The notes under the pieces: generated by a model
What the model was told of the DNA's origin: nothing
The model's database searches: none
The model's input: the letters and a program-made list of their open reading frames with translations, nothing else
Shown here: positions 25,837-35,785 of the stretch, piece after piece
How positions within the stretch are numbered: position 1 is the first letter of the stretch
How the letters are laid out: the number at the start of each line of letters is the position of its first letter
Origin: Phycisphaerae bacterium
GTDB lineage: Bacteria; Planctomycetota; Phycisphaerae; Phycisphaerales; Phycisphaeraceae
Reading direction: 5' to 3'
DNA length: 64,000 nt
Assembly: GCA_030425705.1 (NCBI GenBank)
Contig: JAUHZU010000002.1
Span: 558,001-622,000 of the forward strand
Program-made: the position numbers and the translations under genes

Positions 25837-26265
25837 ATGGCTCATCCGACTCCCCCCCTCAGAGTCCTGCTCGTTGATGACAACGAGGACGACACGCTGC
25901 TGATCCGCGAGGCATTCCGCGCGGCCAAGCGTGCGAACGAGGTATGGACCGCGCGTGACGGGCTGGAAGCGATCGCGTTCCTGACCCGTGCCGGCGAGCA
26001 CGCCGACAAGCCCCGGCCCGATGTCGTCCTGCTGGACCTGAACATGCCCCGGCTCAACGGCTTCGGCGTGCTGGAGGCGCTGCGAGACCAGCCGGACCTC
26101 GCGGGCCTGCCGATCGTGATGATGTCCACCAGCGACCACAAGGACGAGGTCGATCAGGCCCTCGCCCTGGGCGCGCGCGAGTACCTGCAGAAACCGATCG
26201 GCTTCGACCGGCTGTGCGAGATGGCGGCCGCGATCCTGGACCGCTGGGGTTGCCCGGACGGCTGA
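25837..26265 (+). CDS. Single-domain response regulator (Rcp1-like)
   Basis: A 142-residue stand-alone receiver domain: VLLVDDNEDDTLLIREAF acidic pocket, phospho-acceptor Asp67 in VVLLDLNMPRLNG, the switch residue segment VMMSTSDHKDEVD, and the YLQKPIGF lysine loop. The DNEDD pattern and the insert after helix 2 are typical of Rcp1-like regulators that relay phosphate from phytochrome-type or PAS histidine kinases. It begins 46 bp after the histidine kinase gene and is very likely its target. It has no output domain. Confidence 0.92.
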   Translation: MAHPTPPLRVLLVDDNEDDTLLIREAFRAAKRANEVWTARDGLEAIAFLTRAGEHADKPRPDVVLLDLNMPRLNGFGVLEALRDQPDLAGLPIVMMSTSDHKDEVDQALALGAREYLQKPIGFDRLCEMAAAILDRWGCPDG

Positions 26266-26312
26266 GTCCGCCTCGGTACGCCGTTTCGGGGTCTCCGGAA
26301 CGTTCCCGCCGC

Positions 26313-26339
26313 TTGACTCTTCCCTATTGTGGTTACAAT
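26313..26339 (+). promoter_or_regulatory. Candidate promoter of the LuxR-type regulator
   Basis: TTGACT (26313-26318), a 15-bp spacer and TACAAT (26334-26339). Its position would exclude the in-frame GTG at 26329 and the ATG at 26338 as starts and supports the ATG at 26368. Confidence 0.45.
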
Positions 26340-26367
26340 GGGTATGGCAGCTCCGGAGCGGAACCCC

Positions 26368-27000
26368 ATGCCCGATCTCTCCACGACCATCTCGGTGCTG
26401 GTCATCGATGACAATGAGGACGACATTCGTCTGCTGGATGAGTGGCTGACCCGTCTGGACGACTGGCAGGTCACATTTCATTCGCTGCTGGATCCCGGTC
26501 AGGCCGTCGAAACGGTTCGCCAATCGCGTCCCGGCCTGGTGTTTTTAGACTACCGAATGGGGGTAAAGACCGGGCTGGAGGTCCTTCGGGACATGCGTTC
26601 GGCCAAGCTGTTTCTTCCGGTCATCGTGCTGACCGGGGAGGGGGACGAGTACATCGCTTCGGAGATCACACAGGCCGGGGCGGACGCGTACCTGGTGAAG
26701 GACGACCTGAAGACCGCGCGCCTTCCGGACACGATGCGCCGGGTGATGGAGCAGGCCCGCGCGTCGGCCCCGCAGCGTGAAGAGCAGGCGCAGACGCTGG
26801 AACGGCTGGAATTGCTGACGCCGCGCGAACGCGAGGTGCTCGACGAGCTGGTCGCCGGGCTGACCAACAAGGAGGTCGCGGCGAAGCTGCACCGCTCGGT
26901 CGAGACGATCAAGGTCCACCGTGCCCACATCATGGCCAAGATCCAGGCCGAGTCGACCGCCGACCTGGTCCGTCGTGTGATGACCGCCCGGCTGGGGTAA
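26368..27000 (+). CDS. NarL/LuxR-family response regulator
   Basis: A 210-residue two-domain regulator. The receiver starts VLVIDDNEDDIRLLDEWL, with Asp61 in LVFLDYRMG and VLTGEGDEYIA, AYLVKDD. The C-terminal LuxR helix-turn-helix is LTPREREVLDELVAGLTNKEVA with SVETIKVHRAHIM. The ATG at 26368 has GGAG about 9 nt upstream; two earlier in-frame starts overlap a promoter-like sequence. It is probably a transcriptional output of the sensor kinase at 23494, though the separate promoter means it could also answer to another kinase. Confidence 0.92.
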   Translation: MPDLSTTISVLVIDDNEDDIRLLDEWLTRLDDWQVTFHSLLDPGQAVETVRQSRPGLVFLDYRMGVKTGLEVLRDMRSAKLFLPVIVLTGEGDEYIASEITQAGADAYLVKDDLKTARLPDTMRRVMEQARASAPQREEQAQTLERLELLTPREREVLDELVAGLTNKEVAAKLHRSVETIKVHRAHIMAKIQAESTADLVRRVMTARLG

Positions 27001-27028
27001 ACTCAGTTCAGACCACACCGCCCGCCCG

Positions 27029-27061
27029 CCGCCGCGTGATACGATGCGGCGGTTGTTTTTT
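27029..27061 (+). terminator. Rho-independent terminator
   Basis: CCGCCGC (27029-27035) pairs with GCGGCGG (27046-27052), followed by TTGTTTTTT. It ends the two-component gene group. Confidence 0.85.
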
Positions 27062-27086
27062 GACCAATGCCACCCGAGGAAAAACG

Positions 27087-28604
27087 ATGCGTTACCCCGC
27101 CTGCATCCTGTCGGCCTGCCTGCTGCTCACCCCGGCCTGGGGGCACCCCGACCACGGCAGTGATTTGCCGAATGATGTCTCGCTGCTGCTGCAACGCGGC
27201 GTCGCCGAGCGCGCGGTCACCGGCTGGGGGGCACACGCCTACGCCACCGTGCCCGGCTGGTGCCAGCCGCCCGAGGGCGAGTACCTGGGCGCGACACACG
27301 GCAGCATCGCCGTCGACGCCGATGGCCTGATCTACGCCTCGCTCGACTCGGGCACCTTCGGCATCGCCGTGTATCACCCCGACGGCACGTTCGCCCGCGG
27401 CATGGGCGAGGGCTATGTCGGCACCCACCACCTGACCTATGTCGAGGAAGACGGCACCGGCTACCTCTACGGCGCGCACCTCGCGGGCAAGCGAGTCTTC
27501 AAGATGACGCTCGACGGCGAGGTGCTCTGGACGCTCGGCTGCCCGATGGACTCGGGCAAGTACAGCGACCCGAACCAATACAACCCTACCGCCGTCGCCG
27601 TCGGGCCTGATGGCCGGGTGTATGTCGTCGACGGCTACGGGCAGAACTGGGTCCATGTCTACGATGCGGAGCAGAACTACGTCGCCTCCTTCGGCGGCCG
27701 CGGCGCGGGGGACGGCCAGTTCCAGACGTGCCACGGGATCGCCGTCGACCCGCGCGGCGACGAGCCGACCCTGCTGGTCTGCGACCGCGAGAGCCGTCGG
27801 CTGCAGCGATTCACGATGGATGGCGATTTCGTGGGGGTGACGACCACGGGGCTGTACCGGCCCTGCGCCGTGTCGTTCCATGGCGAGTTCGTCGCTGTGG
27901 CGGAGCTCGCGGGGCGGGTGGTGATCCTGGACGGCAACGACCAGCCGGTCAGCGTGCTGGGCGACAACCCGGTGGACAGCCGGCGGGCCAACTTCGGCGT
28001 CGAGCCGGCGGTCTGGGAAGAGGCGGTCTTCAACGCGCCGCACGGGCTGACGTTTGACCAAGACGGCAACCTGCTGGTGATGGAGTGGAACCGCTGGGGC
28101 CGGATCACGTTCCTGGAGCACCTGCCCGAGTCCGAAGCGCCCGAGGCCCCGGCCGTCGATACCTTCGCCGCCGACCCGGAGACCTACGGCCAGTGGATCA
28201 GCCGGGACGCCACGGTCACGATCAGCACGACCTCGGAGTGGGACACGCCCGGCCAGCACGGGCAGCTCGTCCAGGCCAACCGCCCCGAGTTCGCTCCGGG
28301 GTACGCGTTCCACACCGCCGAGCAGGCGCACCCGTGGGTGCAGCTGGACCTGGGCGAAGAACGGGCGGTCACGGCGGTCAGCGTCTGGAACCGTGCGGAG
28401 GTCGCCGAGCGGGCAGACGGGCTGGAGCTGCAGGTCTCGTCGGATGGGGTGCATTGGGATTCCGCGACGGAGGCCTTGGGGACGGCCGGGCTATGGGAGC
28501 TGGCGTTGCCCGCGGGCATTGAAGCCCGCTACCTCCGTCTGAGGGTCGCCCACGACACGCCGACCTTCCTCCACCTCCGGTACATCCGGGTGTACGGCGA
28601 GTAG
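27087..28604 (+). CDS. Secreted beta-propeller (NHL-type) protein with C-terminal discoidin-like domain
   Basis: A 505-residue exported protein: signal peptide MRYPACILSACLLLTPAWG, then NHL-like repeats such as GSIAVDADGLIYASLDSG, AVAVGPDGRVYVVDGYG, GIAVDPRGDEPTLLVCDRE and GLTFDQDGNLLVMEWN that form a propeller of about six blades. Residues from about 370 form an F5/8 type C (discoidin)-like domain: WVQLDLGEERAVTAVSVWNR and ARYLRLRVAHDTPTFLHLRYIRVY. Such domains usually bind carbohydrate or surfaces. GAGGAAAAACG precedes the ATG. The enzyme activity, if any, is unknown. Confidence 0.82.
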   Translation: MRYPACILSACLLLTPAWGHPDHGSDLPNDVSLLLQRGVAERAVTGWGAHAYATVPGWCQPPEGEYLGATHGSIAVDADGLIYASLDSGTFGIAVYHPDGTFARGMGEGYVGTHHLTYVEEDGTGYLYGAHLAGKRVFKMTLDGEVLWTLGCPMDSGKYSDPNQYNPTAVAVGPDGRVYVVDGYGQNWVHVYDAEQNYVASFGGRGAGDGQFQTCHGIAVDPRGDEPTLLVCDRESRRLQRFTMDGDFVGVTTTGLYRPCAVSFHGEFVAVAELAGRVVILDGNDQPVSVLGDNPVDSRRANFGVEPAVWEEAVFNAPHGLTFDQDGNLLVMEWNRWGRITFLEHLPESEAPEAPAVDTFAADPETYGQWISRDATVTISTTSEWDTPGQHGQLVQANRPEFAPGYAFHTAEQAHPWVQLDLGEERAVTAVSVWNRAEVAERADGLELQVSSDGVHWDSATEALGTAGLWELALPAGIEARYLRLRVAHDTPTFLHLRYIRVYGE

Positions 28605-28775
28605 GGGGCGTTCACTCGCTTTCAGCGGCCCCGAATCCTAAACTTCTATAACCCCGCGGTTGGGGTGTAATGGCGTGTCCCGCGGGGCGTCGCGCTGTTA
28701 TCCCGTCCATGGGGCCGATAGAGCTGTTGCGCCCGTGTTTTCGTGCCATCTCGCCGTTCTTCCGATGACCCATCC

Positions 28776-31319
28776 ATGACCGATCGATCCCCCCGCTGGC
28801 ACCCGATGCTTGACGACGCCCCGAAGGGCCGGCCGAAGTGGCTGGTGCCGACGGCGCTGGGCGGCGCGTTTGTGGGCGCGGTTGTGGGTCTGGCGGTGCT
28901 CGGCTCTGCGCCCGATGCCGAGGGCCGGTCGCGCACCGTCGTGATCGATGCCACGGCCAAGGGTGCGGCCTATCACGGCGCTGCGGCGGGCGAGGTGCTC
29001 CGGCCCCGGCAGGGCGATCCCGCGGGCGATGCGCTCGCGGCCGAGTTGGAGCGTCGTCTGGCCGAGGACGTCGAGCCGCTGCTTGAACAGTTCTGCTACT
29101 CGTGCCACGGCAACGGGAAGGACAAGGGCGGTGTCGCGCTCGATGGCGTGAACAACATCGCCGAGGTCCTGGAGATGGCCGACGACTGGGCCTACGTCCG
29201 CGACGTGCTCAACGACCGCCTGATGCCGCCGGAGGACCAGCCGCAGCCGACCCAGCACCAGATCCTGACGATTAACCAGTGGATCGACGATGCGTTGGAG
29301 TACTACCCCGACGACGCCGAGCCGGACCCGGGCTGGTACACGATCCACCGCCTGAACAAGAGCGAGTACCGCAACACGCTGCGCGACCTGCTGGGGATCG
29401 ACCCGGCCGAGCTGGATGTTGCCGCGGGGCTCCCGCCGGACGACACGGGCTACGGCTTTGACAACAACGCGGACGTGCTGTCGATGTCGCCGCTGCAGGT
29501 CGAGAAGTACCTTGAGGCCGCGGAGCGAGCGATCGGGCACGCGATCGGCAGCCCGGTCGTGGTCAGCGAGGAGCCGCAGCGGCTGCGCAACCTCACGAAG
29601 GAAGGCGGCGGCAGCGAGCTCGACCGCGGCGGGTTCTACCTGTATTCGCACGGCACGATCCGCGGGGCGCACCAGTTCCCGGCCGATGGCGAGTACGTGA
29701 TCCACCTGGAGGCCTGGGGCGACCAGGGCGGCGACGAGCCCGCGAAGGCCGAGGTCCGCGTGGACGGCCGGCGGGTCGCGGTGGTCGATGTGCCGGCCGT
29801 GCGGCGCGAGCCCGGGTCCTACGAGGTCCCGATCGAGGTCGACGCGGGCCGGCACCGGATCGAGGTTGTGTTTATCAACGACTACTACGTCGAGAACCAG
29901 GCCGACCGCAACCTCGCGGTCGAGTGGATCGGCGTCGCGGGCCCGCTGAATGTCGACACGTCGCGCTCCGCCGCGTACGACGCGATCTTCTTTGTGACAC
30001 CCAACGCGACCGACAACGGCGAGCGGATCGAGGGCGCGCCCGGCCGACGCCGGCTGACCGAGTCGCAGGCCGCGCGGCAGGTCATCGAGCGGTTCGCCAC
30101 CCGTGCGTTCCGCCGGCCCGTCCGGCGGGACGAGTCCGTCGCGCTGCTGCAGCTGTACCGCGAGTCGCGCGAGTACGGCGACTCCTACGAAGACGCGGTG
30201 AAGCTCGCGCTGACCGCGGCGCTGGTCTCGCCCAACTTCCTGTACCGCGCGGTCGAGCACGCCGACCGGAACGACCCCGCCTCCATCCACCGCCTGAGCG
30301 ACTACGAGCTGGCCAGCCGGCTGTCGTACTTCCTTTGGTCAAGCATGCCTGACGACCGGCTGCTGGACCTCGCGGAGCGCGGCGAGTTGAGCGAGGACCG
30401 GACGCTGCGTGACGAGGTCGCACGCATGCTGGCCGACCCGCGGTCGGACGCCTTTGTCGAGAACTTCGCCGGCCAGTGGCTGCTGCTCCGCAACCTCGAA
30501 CGGATGGAGATGGACCCCGATCAGTTCGCGGTCTTTGACAGCGAGCTGCTGGGTGCGATGCGTCGCGAGGCGGAGCTGTACTTCGCCGACGTGTTGCGCG
30601 CCGGGCGGGACGTGCGGGCGTTTGTGTCCAGCGATTACACGTTCCTGAACCAGCGGCTGGCCGAGCACTACGGCATCGCGGGGGTGCGGGGCGACAGCTT
30701 CCGCCGGGTCGAGCTGCCGGCCGGCTCGCCGCGGGGCGGGGTGCTGACGATGGCGGCGGTCCTGACCGTAACGAGTAACCCGACACGGACCAGCCCGGTG
30801 AAGCGGGGGCAGTATGTGCTGGACCAGTTGTTGGGCACGCCGCCGCCGCCGCCGCCGCCGGACATCCCGCCGCTGGAGCAGGCGGAGGTCGCGGCGGGCG
30901 CGTCGTTGCGTGAGCAGCTCGCCGCGCACGTGGCCGACCCCAACTGCGCGGTGTGCCACCGCCGGCTGGACCCGCTGGGGCTGGCGATGGAGAACTTCGA
31001 TGCGATCGGCCGGTGGCGCGACCGCGAGGGCGGGCACGTCATCGATGCGTCGGGCGAGCTGCCCGGGGGCGTCGCGTTTGACGGCCCGACCGAGCTGAAG
31101 CGGATTTTGCTGGACCGTGATGCCCAGTTCGTCGAGAATCTATCCAAGACGCTGCTGATGTATGCGCTCGGGCGCGGGCTCGAGCCGTTTGACCGCCCGA
31201 CCGTCCGCCAACTCACCGACGCCGCCGACCAGCACGGCGGGCAGATGTCGGCCATTATCGAGGCGATCGTGCTCAGCGACGCGTTCCGTTCCTGCAGAGG
31301 CAGAGAGACCCAACCATGA
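28776..31319 (+). CDS. DUF1592/DUF1588-type c-haem protein (planctomycete)
   Basis: An 847-residue protein of the DUF1587-DUF1592-DUF1588-DUF1585 architecture. A membrane segment (about residues 23-44) is followed by the haem motif CYSCH (107-111). Then come a DUF1587-like region (HRLNKSEYRNTLRDLLG), a carbohydrate-binding-like insert (about 285-390), and the DUF1592/1588 core with YELASRLSYFLWSSMPDD. A proline run (LLGTPPPPPPPDIPP) precedes the second haem motif CAVCHRRLDPLGLAMENFD, and a DUF1585-like end follows. It is thought to act in periplasmic oxidation, but no reaction is established. It overlaps the DUF1552 gene by 4 bp (ATGA), so they are translationally coupled. Confidence 0.9.
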   Translation: MTDRSPRWHPMLDDAPKGRPKWLVPTALGGAFVGAVVGLAVLGSAPDAEGRSRTVVIDATAKGAAYHGAAAGEVLRPRQGDPAGDALAAELERRLAEDVEPLLEQFCYSCHGNGKDKGGVALDGVNNIAEVLEMADDWAYVRDVLNDRLMPPEDQPQPTQHQILTINQWIDDALEYYPDDAEPDPGWYTIHRLNKSEYRNTLRDLLGIDPAELDVAAGLPPDDTGYGFDNNADVLSMSPLQVEKYLEAAERAIGHAIGSPVVVSEEPQRLRNLTKEGGGSELDRGGFYLYSHGTIRGAHQFPADGEYVIHLEAWGDQGGDEPAKAEVRVDGRRVAVVDVPAVRREPGSYEVPIEVDAGRHRIEVVFINDYYVENQADRNLAVEWIGVAGPLNVDTSRSAAYDAIFFVTPNATDNGERIEGAPGRRRLTESQAARQVIERFATRAFRRPVRRDESVALLQLYRESREYGDSYEDAVKLALTAALVSPNFLYRAVEHADRNDPASIHRLSDYELASRLSYFLWSSMPDDRLLDLAERGELSEDRTLRDEVARMLADPRSDAFVENFAGQWLLLRNLERMEMDPDQFAVFDSELLGAMRREAELYFADVLRAGRDVRAFVSSDYTFLNQRLAEHYGIAGVRGDSFRRVELPAGSPRGGVLTMAAVLTVTSNPTRTSPVKRGQYVLDQLLGTPPPPPPPDIPPLEQAEVAAGASLREQLAAHVADPNCAVCHRRLDPLGLAMENFDAIGRWRDREGGHVIDASGELPGGVAFDGPTELKRILLDRDAQFVENLSKTLLMYALGRGLEPFDRPTVRQLTDAADQHGGQMSAIIEAIVLSDAFRSCRGRETQP

Positions 31320-32740
31320 CACGACCTGCAAAAAACGACCCCGGGCACGGCTTCTCCATCGGCGGACGCGGCGGCGTCTCCCGCCGCGCGATGCTCAAGG
31401 GCATGGGTGTGGCGATGGCGCTGCCCTGGCTCGAAGCCATGGCGCCCGGCACGATGGGCAAGGCCCTGGCGCAGTCGGCCGGCGGCGCGGCGACCTCGGC
31501 CGGGGGCGTGCCGCTGCGCATGGCGATGATCTTCGCGCCCAACGGCGTGAACTACGACCACTGGTCCCCGTCCGGTGAGGGCCGACGCTACGAACTGTCG
31601 CCCACCCTCCGCCCGCTTGAGGCCGTCCGCGAGCACGTCAACGTCATGACCGGGCTCACCCTCGACAAGGCCCGCGCCAACGGCGACGGCCCCGGCGACC
31701 ACGCCCGCTCCTCCGCGACCTTCCTCACCGGGGCCCAGGCCCGCAAGACCAACGGCAACGACATCCGCATCGGCATCAGCGTCGACCAGTTCGCCGCCCA
31801 GCAGGTCGGGCAGAACACCCGCCTGCCCTCGCTGGAGATCGGCTGCGAGTCCGGCCGGCCCGCGGGCAACTGCGACTCGGGCTACTCCTGCGCCTACGTG
31901 TCCAACGTGTCCTGGCACGACGAAGACACGCCCGTGCCGAAGATGATCGACCCCGCCGCCGTCTTCGAACGCATGTTCGGCGACGTGGACCAGGCGCGCG
32001 AGGACGGCCTCCGCCAGCGCCAGCAGCGCCGCCGCGGCAGCGTGCTCGACTATGTGCAGTCGGACACCGCCCGCCTCGAACGGCGTCTGGGTACGGCCGA
32101 CCAGCGCAAGCTCGACGAGTTCCAGACCTCCATCCGTGAGATCGAACGCCGTATCGAGCTGGCGCAGAACACCGACGCCGCCCCCGTCCCGCCCGATGGG
32201 TTCCAGCCGCCCGCGGGCATCCCCCGGCAGGTCGGCGAACACATCGACCTCATGTACGACATGATGCACCTGGCGTTCCAGATGGACATCACCCGCATCA
32301 GCACGTTTATGCTCGGCGTCGGCGGCAGCAACCGCTCGTTCCCCGAGATCGGTGTCAACGAAGGCCACCACCACCTCTCGCACCACCGCAACAACGGCGA
32401 CATGGTCGAGAAGATCCGCCGGATCGACCGGTTCTACGTCGAGCACTTCGCCAAGTTTGTGCAGAAAATGGCCGAGACCCGGGAAGGCGACGGCTCCCTG
32501 CTGGACCACTGCATGCTGCTCTACGGCAGCGGCATCTCCGACGGCAACCGACACAACCACCACGACCTGCCCATCGTCCTCGCGGGCGGGGCGGGCGGCA
32601 CGATCGACACCGGCCGGCTGGTGTCTTACCGTCGCGACACGCCGATGTGCAACCTGTACATGTCGATGCTCGACCGCATGGGCTGCGACGTGGCGGAGTT
32701 CGGTGACGCGACGGGGCGGCTGCCGGGGCTGACGGCCTAG
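31316..32740 (+). CDS. DUF1552 Tat-exported protein
   Basis: A 474-residue DUF1552 protein with a Tat signal (SRRAMLKGMGVAMALPWLEAM). The family's features are visible: MAMIFAPNGVNYDHWSP near the N-terminus, HARSSATFLTGA, ISVDQFAAQQVG, LEIGCESG and, near the end, HHHLSHHRNN and LYGSGISDGNRHNHHDLPI. It is related to the DUF1501/alkaline-phosphatase-like superfamily, but no enzyme reaction is proven. The start overlaps the stop of the DUF1592 gene. The pairing is characteristic of planctomycetes and related phyla. Confidence 0.92.
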   Translation: MTRPAKNDPGHGFSIGGRGGVSRRAMLKGMGVAMALPWLEAMAPGTMGKALAQSAGGAATSAGGVPLRMAMIFAPNGVNYDHWSPSGEGRRYELSPTLRPLEAVREHVNVMTGLTLDKARANGDGPGDHARSSATFLTGAQARKTNGNDIRIGISVDQFAAQQVGQNTRLPSLEIGCESGRPAGNCDSGYSCAYVSNVSWHDEDTPVPKMIDPAAVFERMFGDVDQAREDGLRQRQQRRRGSVLDYVQSDTARLERRLGTADQRKLDEFQTSIREIERRIELAQNTDAAPVPPDGFQPPAGIPRQVGEHIDLMYDMMHLAFQMDITRISTFMLGVGGSNRSFPEIGVNEGHHHLSHHRNNGDMVEKIRRIDRFYVEHFAKFVQKMAETREGDGSLLDHCMLLYGSGISDGNRHNHHDLPIVLAGGAGGTIDTGRLVSYRRDTPMCNLYMSMLDRMGCDVAEFGDATGRLPGLTA

Positions 32741-32902
32741 TTGAAATCGACCAGCGATTCGGCGCAATCCGACCAGCGGCGCGTGTTTTCTGACCAGCCC
32801 CGGGCGGTAAGTGCCGGCGTAATCCCGGGCGTGGCCTTGGCGTCCGTGGGGAGGCGGTACCTTGTGCGTCGCCCGGTTTTCCATCCAAGAGGACCCTCCA
32901 CC

Positions 32903-35785
32903 ATGCCTGACTGTCTGCTCCGGCGCGTGTGCGCCCTGGCCGTTTGTGCCGTTGTCTCGACGACCCTGCTGGCCGTGCCTGCCCAGGCGCAGCAGCGCTA
33001 CGAGCTCGCGGAGGGCGAGACCGTCGGCGTGATGGGCAACGCCTTTGCCGAGCACCTGGCCCGCAGCGGCTACTTCGAGGCGCTGGTGCAGGCGGCCCAC
33101 CCCGAGGCCCGCGTCACCGTGCGCTCGGTCCCGTGGTCGGGCGACGAGGTCGGCCAGCGCATCCGCGAGATGAACGTGCCCACCGCCGAGCAGCGCCTCG
33201 AGCAGTACGGTGCAGACGTCGTCGTGATGTTCTTTGGCATGAGCGAATCGTTCAGCGGCAGCGATGGGCTCGAAGCGTTTGAGCGGCAACTCACGGCACA
33301 CCTCGACGACTACCTCGGCCGACAGTTCAACGGCGAGAGCGCCCCGCGTCTGGTCCTGGTCTCCCCGATCGCGCACGAGGACCTGGGCGCACCGCTGCCG
33401 ACCGGCGACGTGGTCACGGCACACAACGCGGACCTGCGGGCGTACACCGGCGTGATGCGCCGCGTGGCCGAGGCGAAGGGTGTGCGGTTTGTGGACCTGC
33501 TCGAGCCGTCGCTGGCGCTCTACGCCGAGCACGACGCGGCGCTGACCAGCAACGGCATCCACCCCAACGAGCTGGGCTGCTTCTACTTCGCCAAGGCGAT
33601 CGGTGAGCAGCTGGGCTGGATGGAAGGCGCGGCCGGCGACGCGGGGGCCGCGGACACGCTGCGTGCGCTGGCGTTCGACAAGTTCTACCACGAGCGCCTG
33701 CACTACGCGGCGACGAACACCGAGTACGTCTGGGGCCGGCGGGCCGATCCGTTTGGCGTGATCAACTTCCCCGAGGAGATGGCGCAGCTCGAGACGATGG
33801 TCGCCGTGCGGCAGCAGGCGATGTGGGACATGGACAAGCCCAGCCCCGCGCAGTTGTTCGCCGACGCCCCGACCGGCCCGGCCGTGTGGGAGCACACCCC
33901 GACCTCACGCGATTTTCCCGAGGACACGTGGACCCCGACCCCGGTGGAGCTGATCGACCGCGGCGGCTCGATCGGCGGCGAGATTCAGAGCCCCGACGCC
34001 TTCCTGGAGACCTTCACCCTCGCCGACGGCTACGTCGCCGAGTGTTTCGCCTCGGAACAGGACTTTCCGGAGCTGGCCTGCCCGCTGGCGCTGACCTTCG
34101 ACGACCGCGGCCGGCTGTGGGTCCTGGTCTCCCCGACCTACCCGCATGTCCTGCCCGGCGAACGGCCCGACTGTAAGCTGCTGATCCTCGAAGACACCGA
34201 CGGTGACGGCAAGGCCGACGGCATGACCGTCTTCGCCCGGTACCTGGACATCCCCACCGGCTTCGCGATCGACGGCGACGGCGTGGTGTACGTTGGCCAG
34301 GCGCCCTACCTCTTCAAGCTCACCGACACCGACGGCGACTCCGTCGCGGACCGGAAGGAAACGATCTACACCGGCTTCGGCATGCCCGACTCGCACCACA
34401 CGATCAGCGCGTTCGTGTGGGAGCCCGGCGGCACGATCCTGATGCACGAGGGGGTCTTCACCCGCACCAACGTCGAAACGCCGTATGGCACGATGCGCAC
34501 CCGCGATGCCGCCGTCTGGCGCTTCGACCCCCGCACCCTCGAGCTGACACCCATCGCCCACACCGGCCACCCCAACCCCTGGGGACACACCATCGACCAG
34601 TACGGCCACGGCATCATGATGGACACCTCGGGCACCCATCAGTTCAACTTCGCTCACCTGATCTCGCCCTATGTGTACCCCCACAAGCCCGGCAAGCCCG
34701 CCCCCGTGGTCTCCCGCGGTCGCCCGACCTCCGGCAGCGAGATCATCTACAGCCGGCACTTCCCCGAGGATGTCCAGGGCTCCTACCTGTCCAACAACGT
34801 CATCGGGTTCCACGGCACGTTCTGGGACCGGCTGAACTTCGATGGTAGCGCGCACTCGGGCTACACCTCCGAACGCATGCCCCAAGACCTGATCCAGAGC
34901 AGCGACTCGAACTTCCGCCCCGTCGGCTGCGAGCTCGCGCCCGACGGCACGCTGTACATCATCGACTGGTGCAACCCGCTGATCGGGCATATGCAGTTCT
35001 CCGTGCGGGACCCGCGACGGGACCACACGCACGGCCGGGTCTGGCGCATCCGCCACGCCGAGCGCCCGCTCGTGGACGCCCCCGACGTGGCCGGCGCCGA
35101 CGGTGAAGCGTTGCTGGAGCTATTGAAGACCTACGAGCAGAACGCGCGCGACCGTGCCCGCCGACGCCTGCAGCGCGGCGACCCGGCCGTCGTTCTGCCG
35201 ATGCTCGATGCCTGGCTCGAAGACCTCGACGAGGACGCGGCGGACTACGGCCGGCTGATGCTCGAAGGGCTCTGGATCCACCAGGCGCACGGCAGCATCA
35301 ACGTCGACCTGCTGGAAGAAGTGCTGGACCTCGACGACGCCGCGGCCGTCGCGGGCGGGGTGCGCGTGCTGCGGTACTGGCTGCAGCTGGGCCACATCGC
35401 CGACCGTGACGCGGACCGGCGGATCCGCCGTCTGACCGACCACGAGGACATGCGGGTGCGGCTGGAACTGGTGATGGCCTGCGCGTACCTGGCGGACGCC
35501 GACGACGCGAAGGACTACGTCTCGGAGATCGCGGAGATGCCGATGGATCAGGGCCTGCAGATCGCCCTGCAGGAGACGCTGCGTTACCTCGACAGCCGGC
35601 CCGACCCGGCCGGGGCGCAGCAGGGCAACGCCGGCGAGGCCGAGGGGAACAACATCGCCCGGCTGCTGGAGCTCAAGGGCATGCCCGTGGAGGCGCTTGC
35701 GCAGCAGGACCTCACCGACACGACGGTCGCCGCGGCGGTGCTGGAGCGTGAAGACGCCCCTTTTCCCTACGCCGGCAAGCGCTGA
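32903..35785 (+). CDS. SGNH-hydrolase plus PVC-type membrane-bound dehydrogenase protein, N-terminal part
   Basis: A 960-residue secreted protein. After the signal peptide (ending PAQAQQ) an SGNH/GDSL-like domain runs to about residue 300: GETVGVMGNAFAEHL, VVVMFFGMSESF, SNGIHPNELG. A PVC-type dehydrogenase beta-propeller follows (LALTFDDRGRLWVLVSPTYP, FAIDGDGVVYVGQ, NPWGHTIDQYGHGI, LAPDGTLYIIDWCNPLIGH), then HEAT-like helices. Related proteins usually continue into a cytochrome c domain. Here the frame stops at 35783-35785 and the cytochrome part lies in the -1 frame downstream, so this may be one gene split by a real or programmed frameshift. AGAGGACC precedes the ATG at 32903. Confidence 0.85.
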   Translation: MPDCLLRRVCALAVCAVVSTTLLAVPAQAQQRYELAEGETVGVMGNAFAEHLARSGYFEALVQAAHPEARVTVRSVPWSGDEVGQRIREMNVPTAEQRLEQYGADVVVMFFGMSESFSGSDGLEAFERQLTAHLDDYLGRQFNGESAPRLVLVSPIAHEDLGAPLPTGDVVTAHNADLRAYTGVMRRVAEAKGVRFVDLLEPSLALYAEHDAALTSNGIHPNELGCFYFAKAIGEQLGWMEGAAGDAGAADTLRALAFDKFYHERLHYAATNTEYVWGRRADPFGVINFPEEMAQLETMVAVRQQAMWDMDKPSPAQLFADAPTGPAVWEHTPTSRDFPEDTWTPTPVELIDRGGSIGGEIQSPDAFLETFTLADGYVAECFASEQDFPELACPLALTFDDRGRLWVLVSPTYPHVLPGERPDCKLLILEDTDGDGKADGMTVFARYLDIPTGFAIDGDGVVYVGQAPYLFKLTDTDGDSVADRKETIYTGFGMPDSHHTISAFVWEPGGTILMHEGVFTRTNVETPYGTMRTRDAAVWRFDPRTLELTPIAHTGHPNPWGHTIDQYGHGIMMDTSGTHQFNFAHLISPYVYPHKPGKPAPVVSRGRPTSGSEIIYSRHFPEDVQGSYLSNNVIGFHGTFWDRLNFDGSAHSGYTSERMPQDLIQSSDSNFRPVGCELAPDGTLYIIDWCNPLIGHMQFSVRDPRRDHTHGRVWRIRHAERPLVDAPDVAGADGEALLELLKTYEQNARDRARRRLQRGDPAVVLPMLDAWLEDLDEDAADYGRLMLEGLWIHQAHGSINVDLLEEVLDLDDAAAVAGGVRVLRYWLQLGHIADRDADRRIRRLTDHEDMRVRLELVMACAYLADADDAKDYVSEIAEMPMDQGLQIALQETLRYLDSRPDPAGAQQGNAGEAEGNNIARLLELKGMPVEALAQQDLTDTTVAAAVLEREDAPFPYAGKR

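Noticed and set aside
24151-26523. 790-codon minus-strand frame opposite the histidine kinase and response regulator genes
   Set aside because: Composition is typical of antisense shadow (Arg, Gln, His, Val), no domain is recognisable, and it spans three genes with strong motifs.
27029-27061. Third copy of the REPIN-like hairpin
   Set aside because: The stem is similar (CCGCCGC/GCGGCGG) but the loop differs, there is no inverted partner, and a T tract follows, so it is an ordinary terminator.
30668-33895. 1075-codon minus-strand frame
   Set aside because: It is antisense to the DUF1592, DUF1552 and dehydrogenase genes; length alone is expected in this G+C content.
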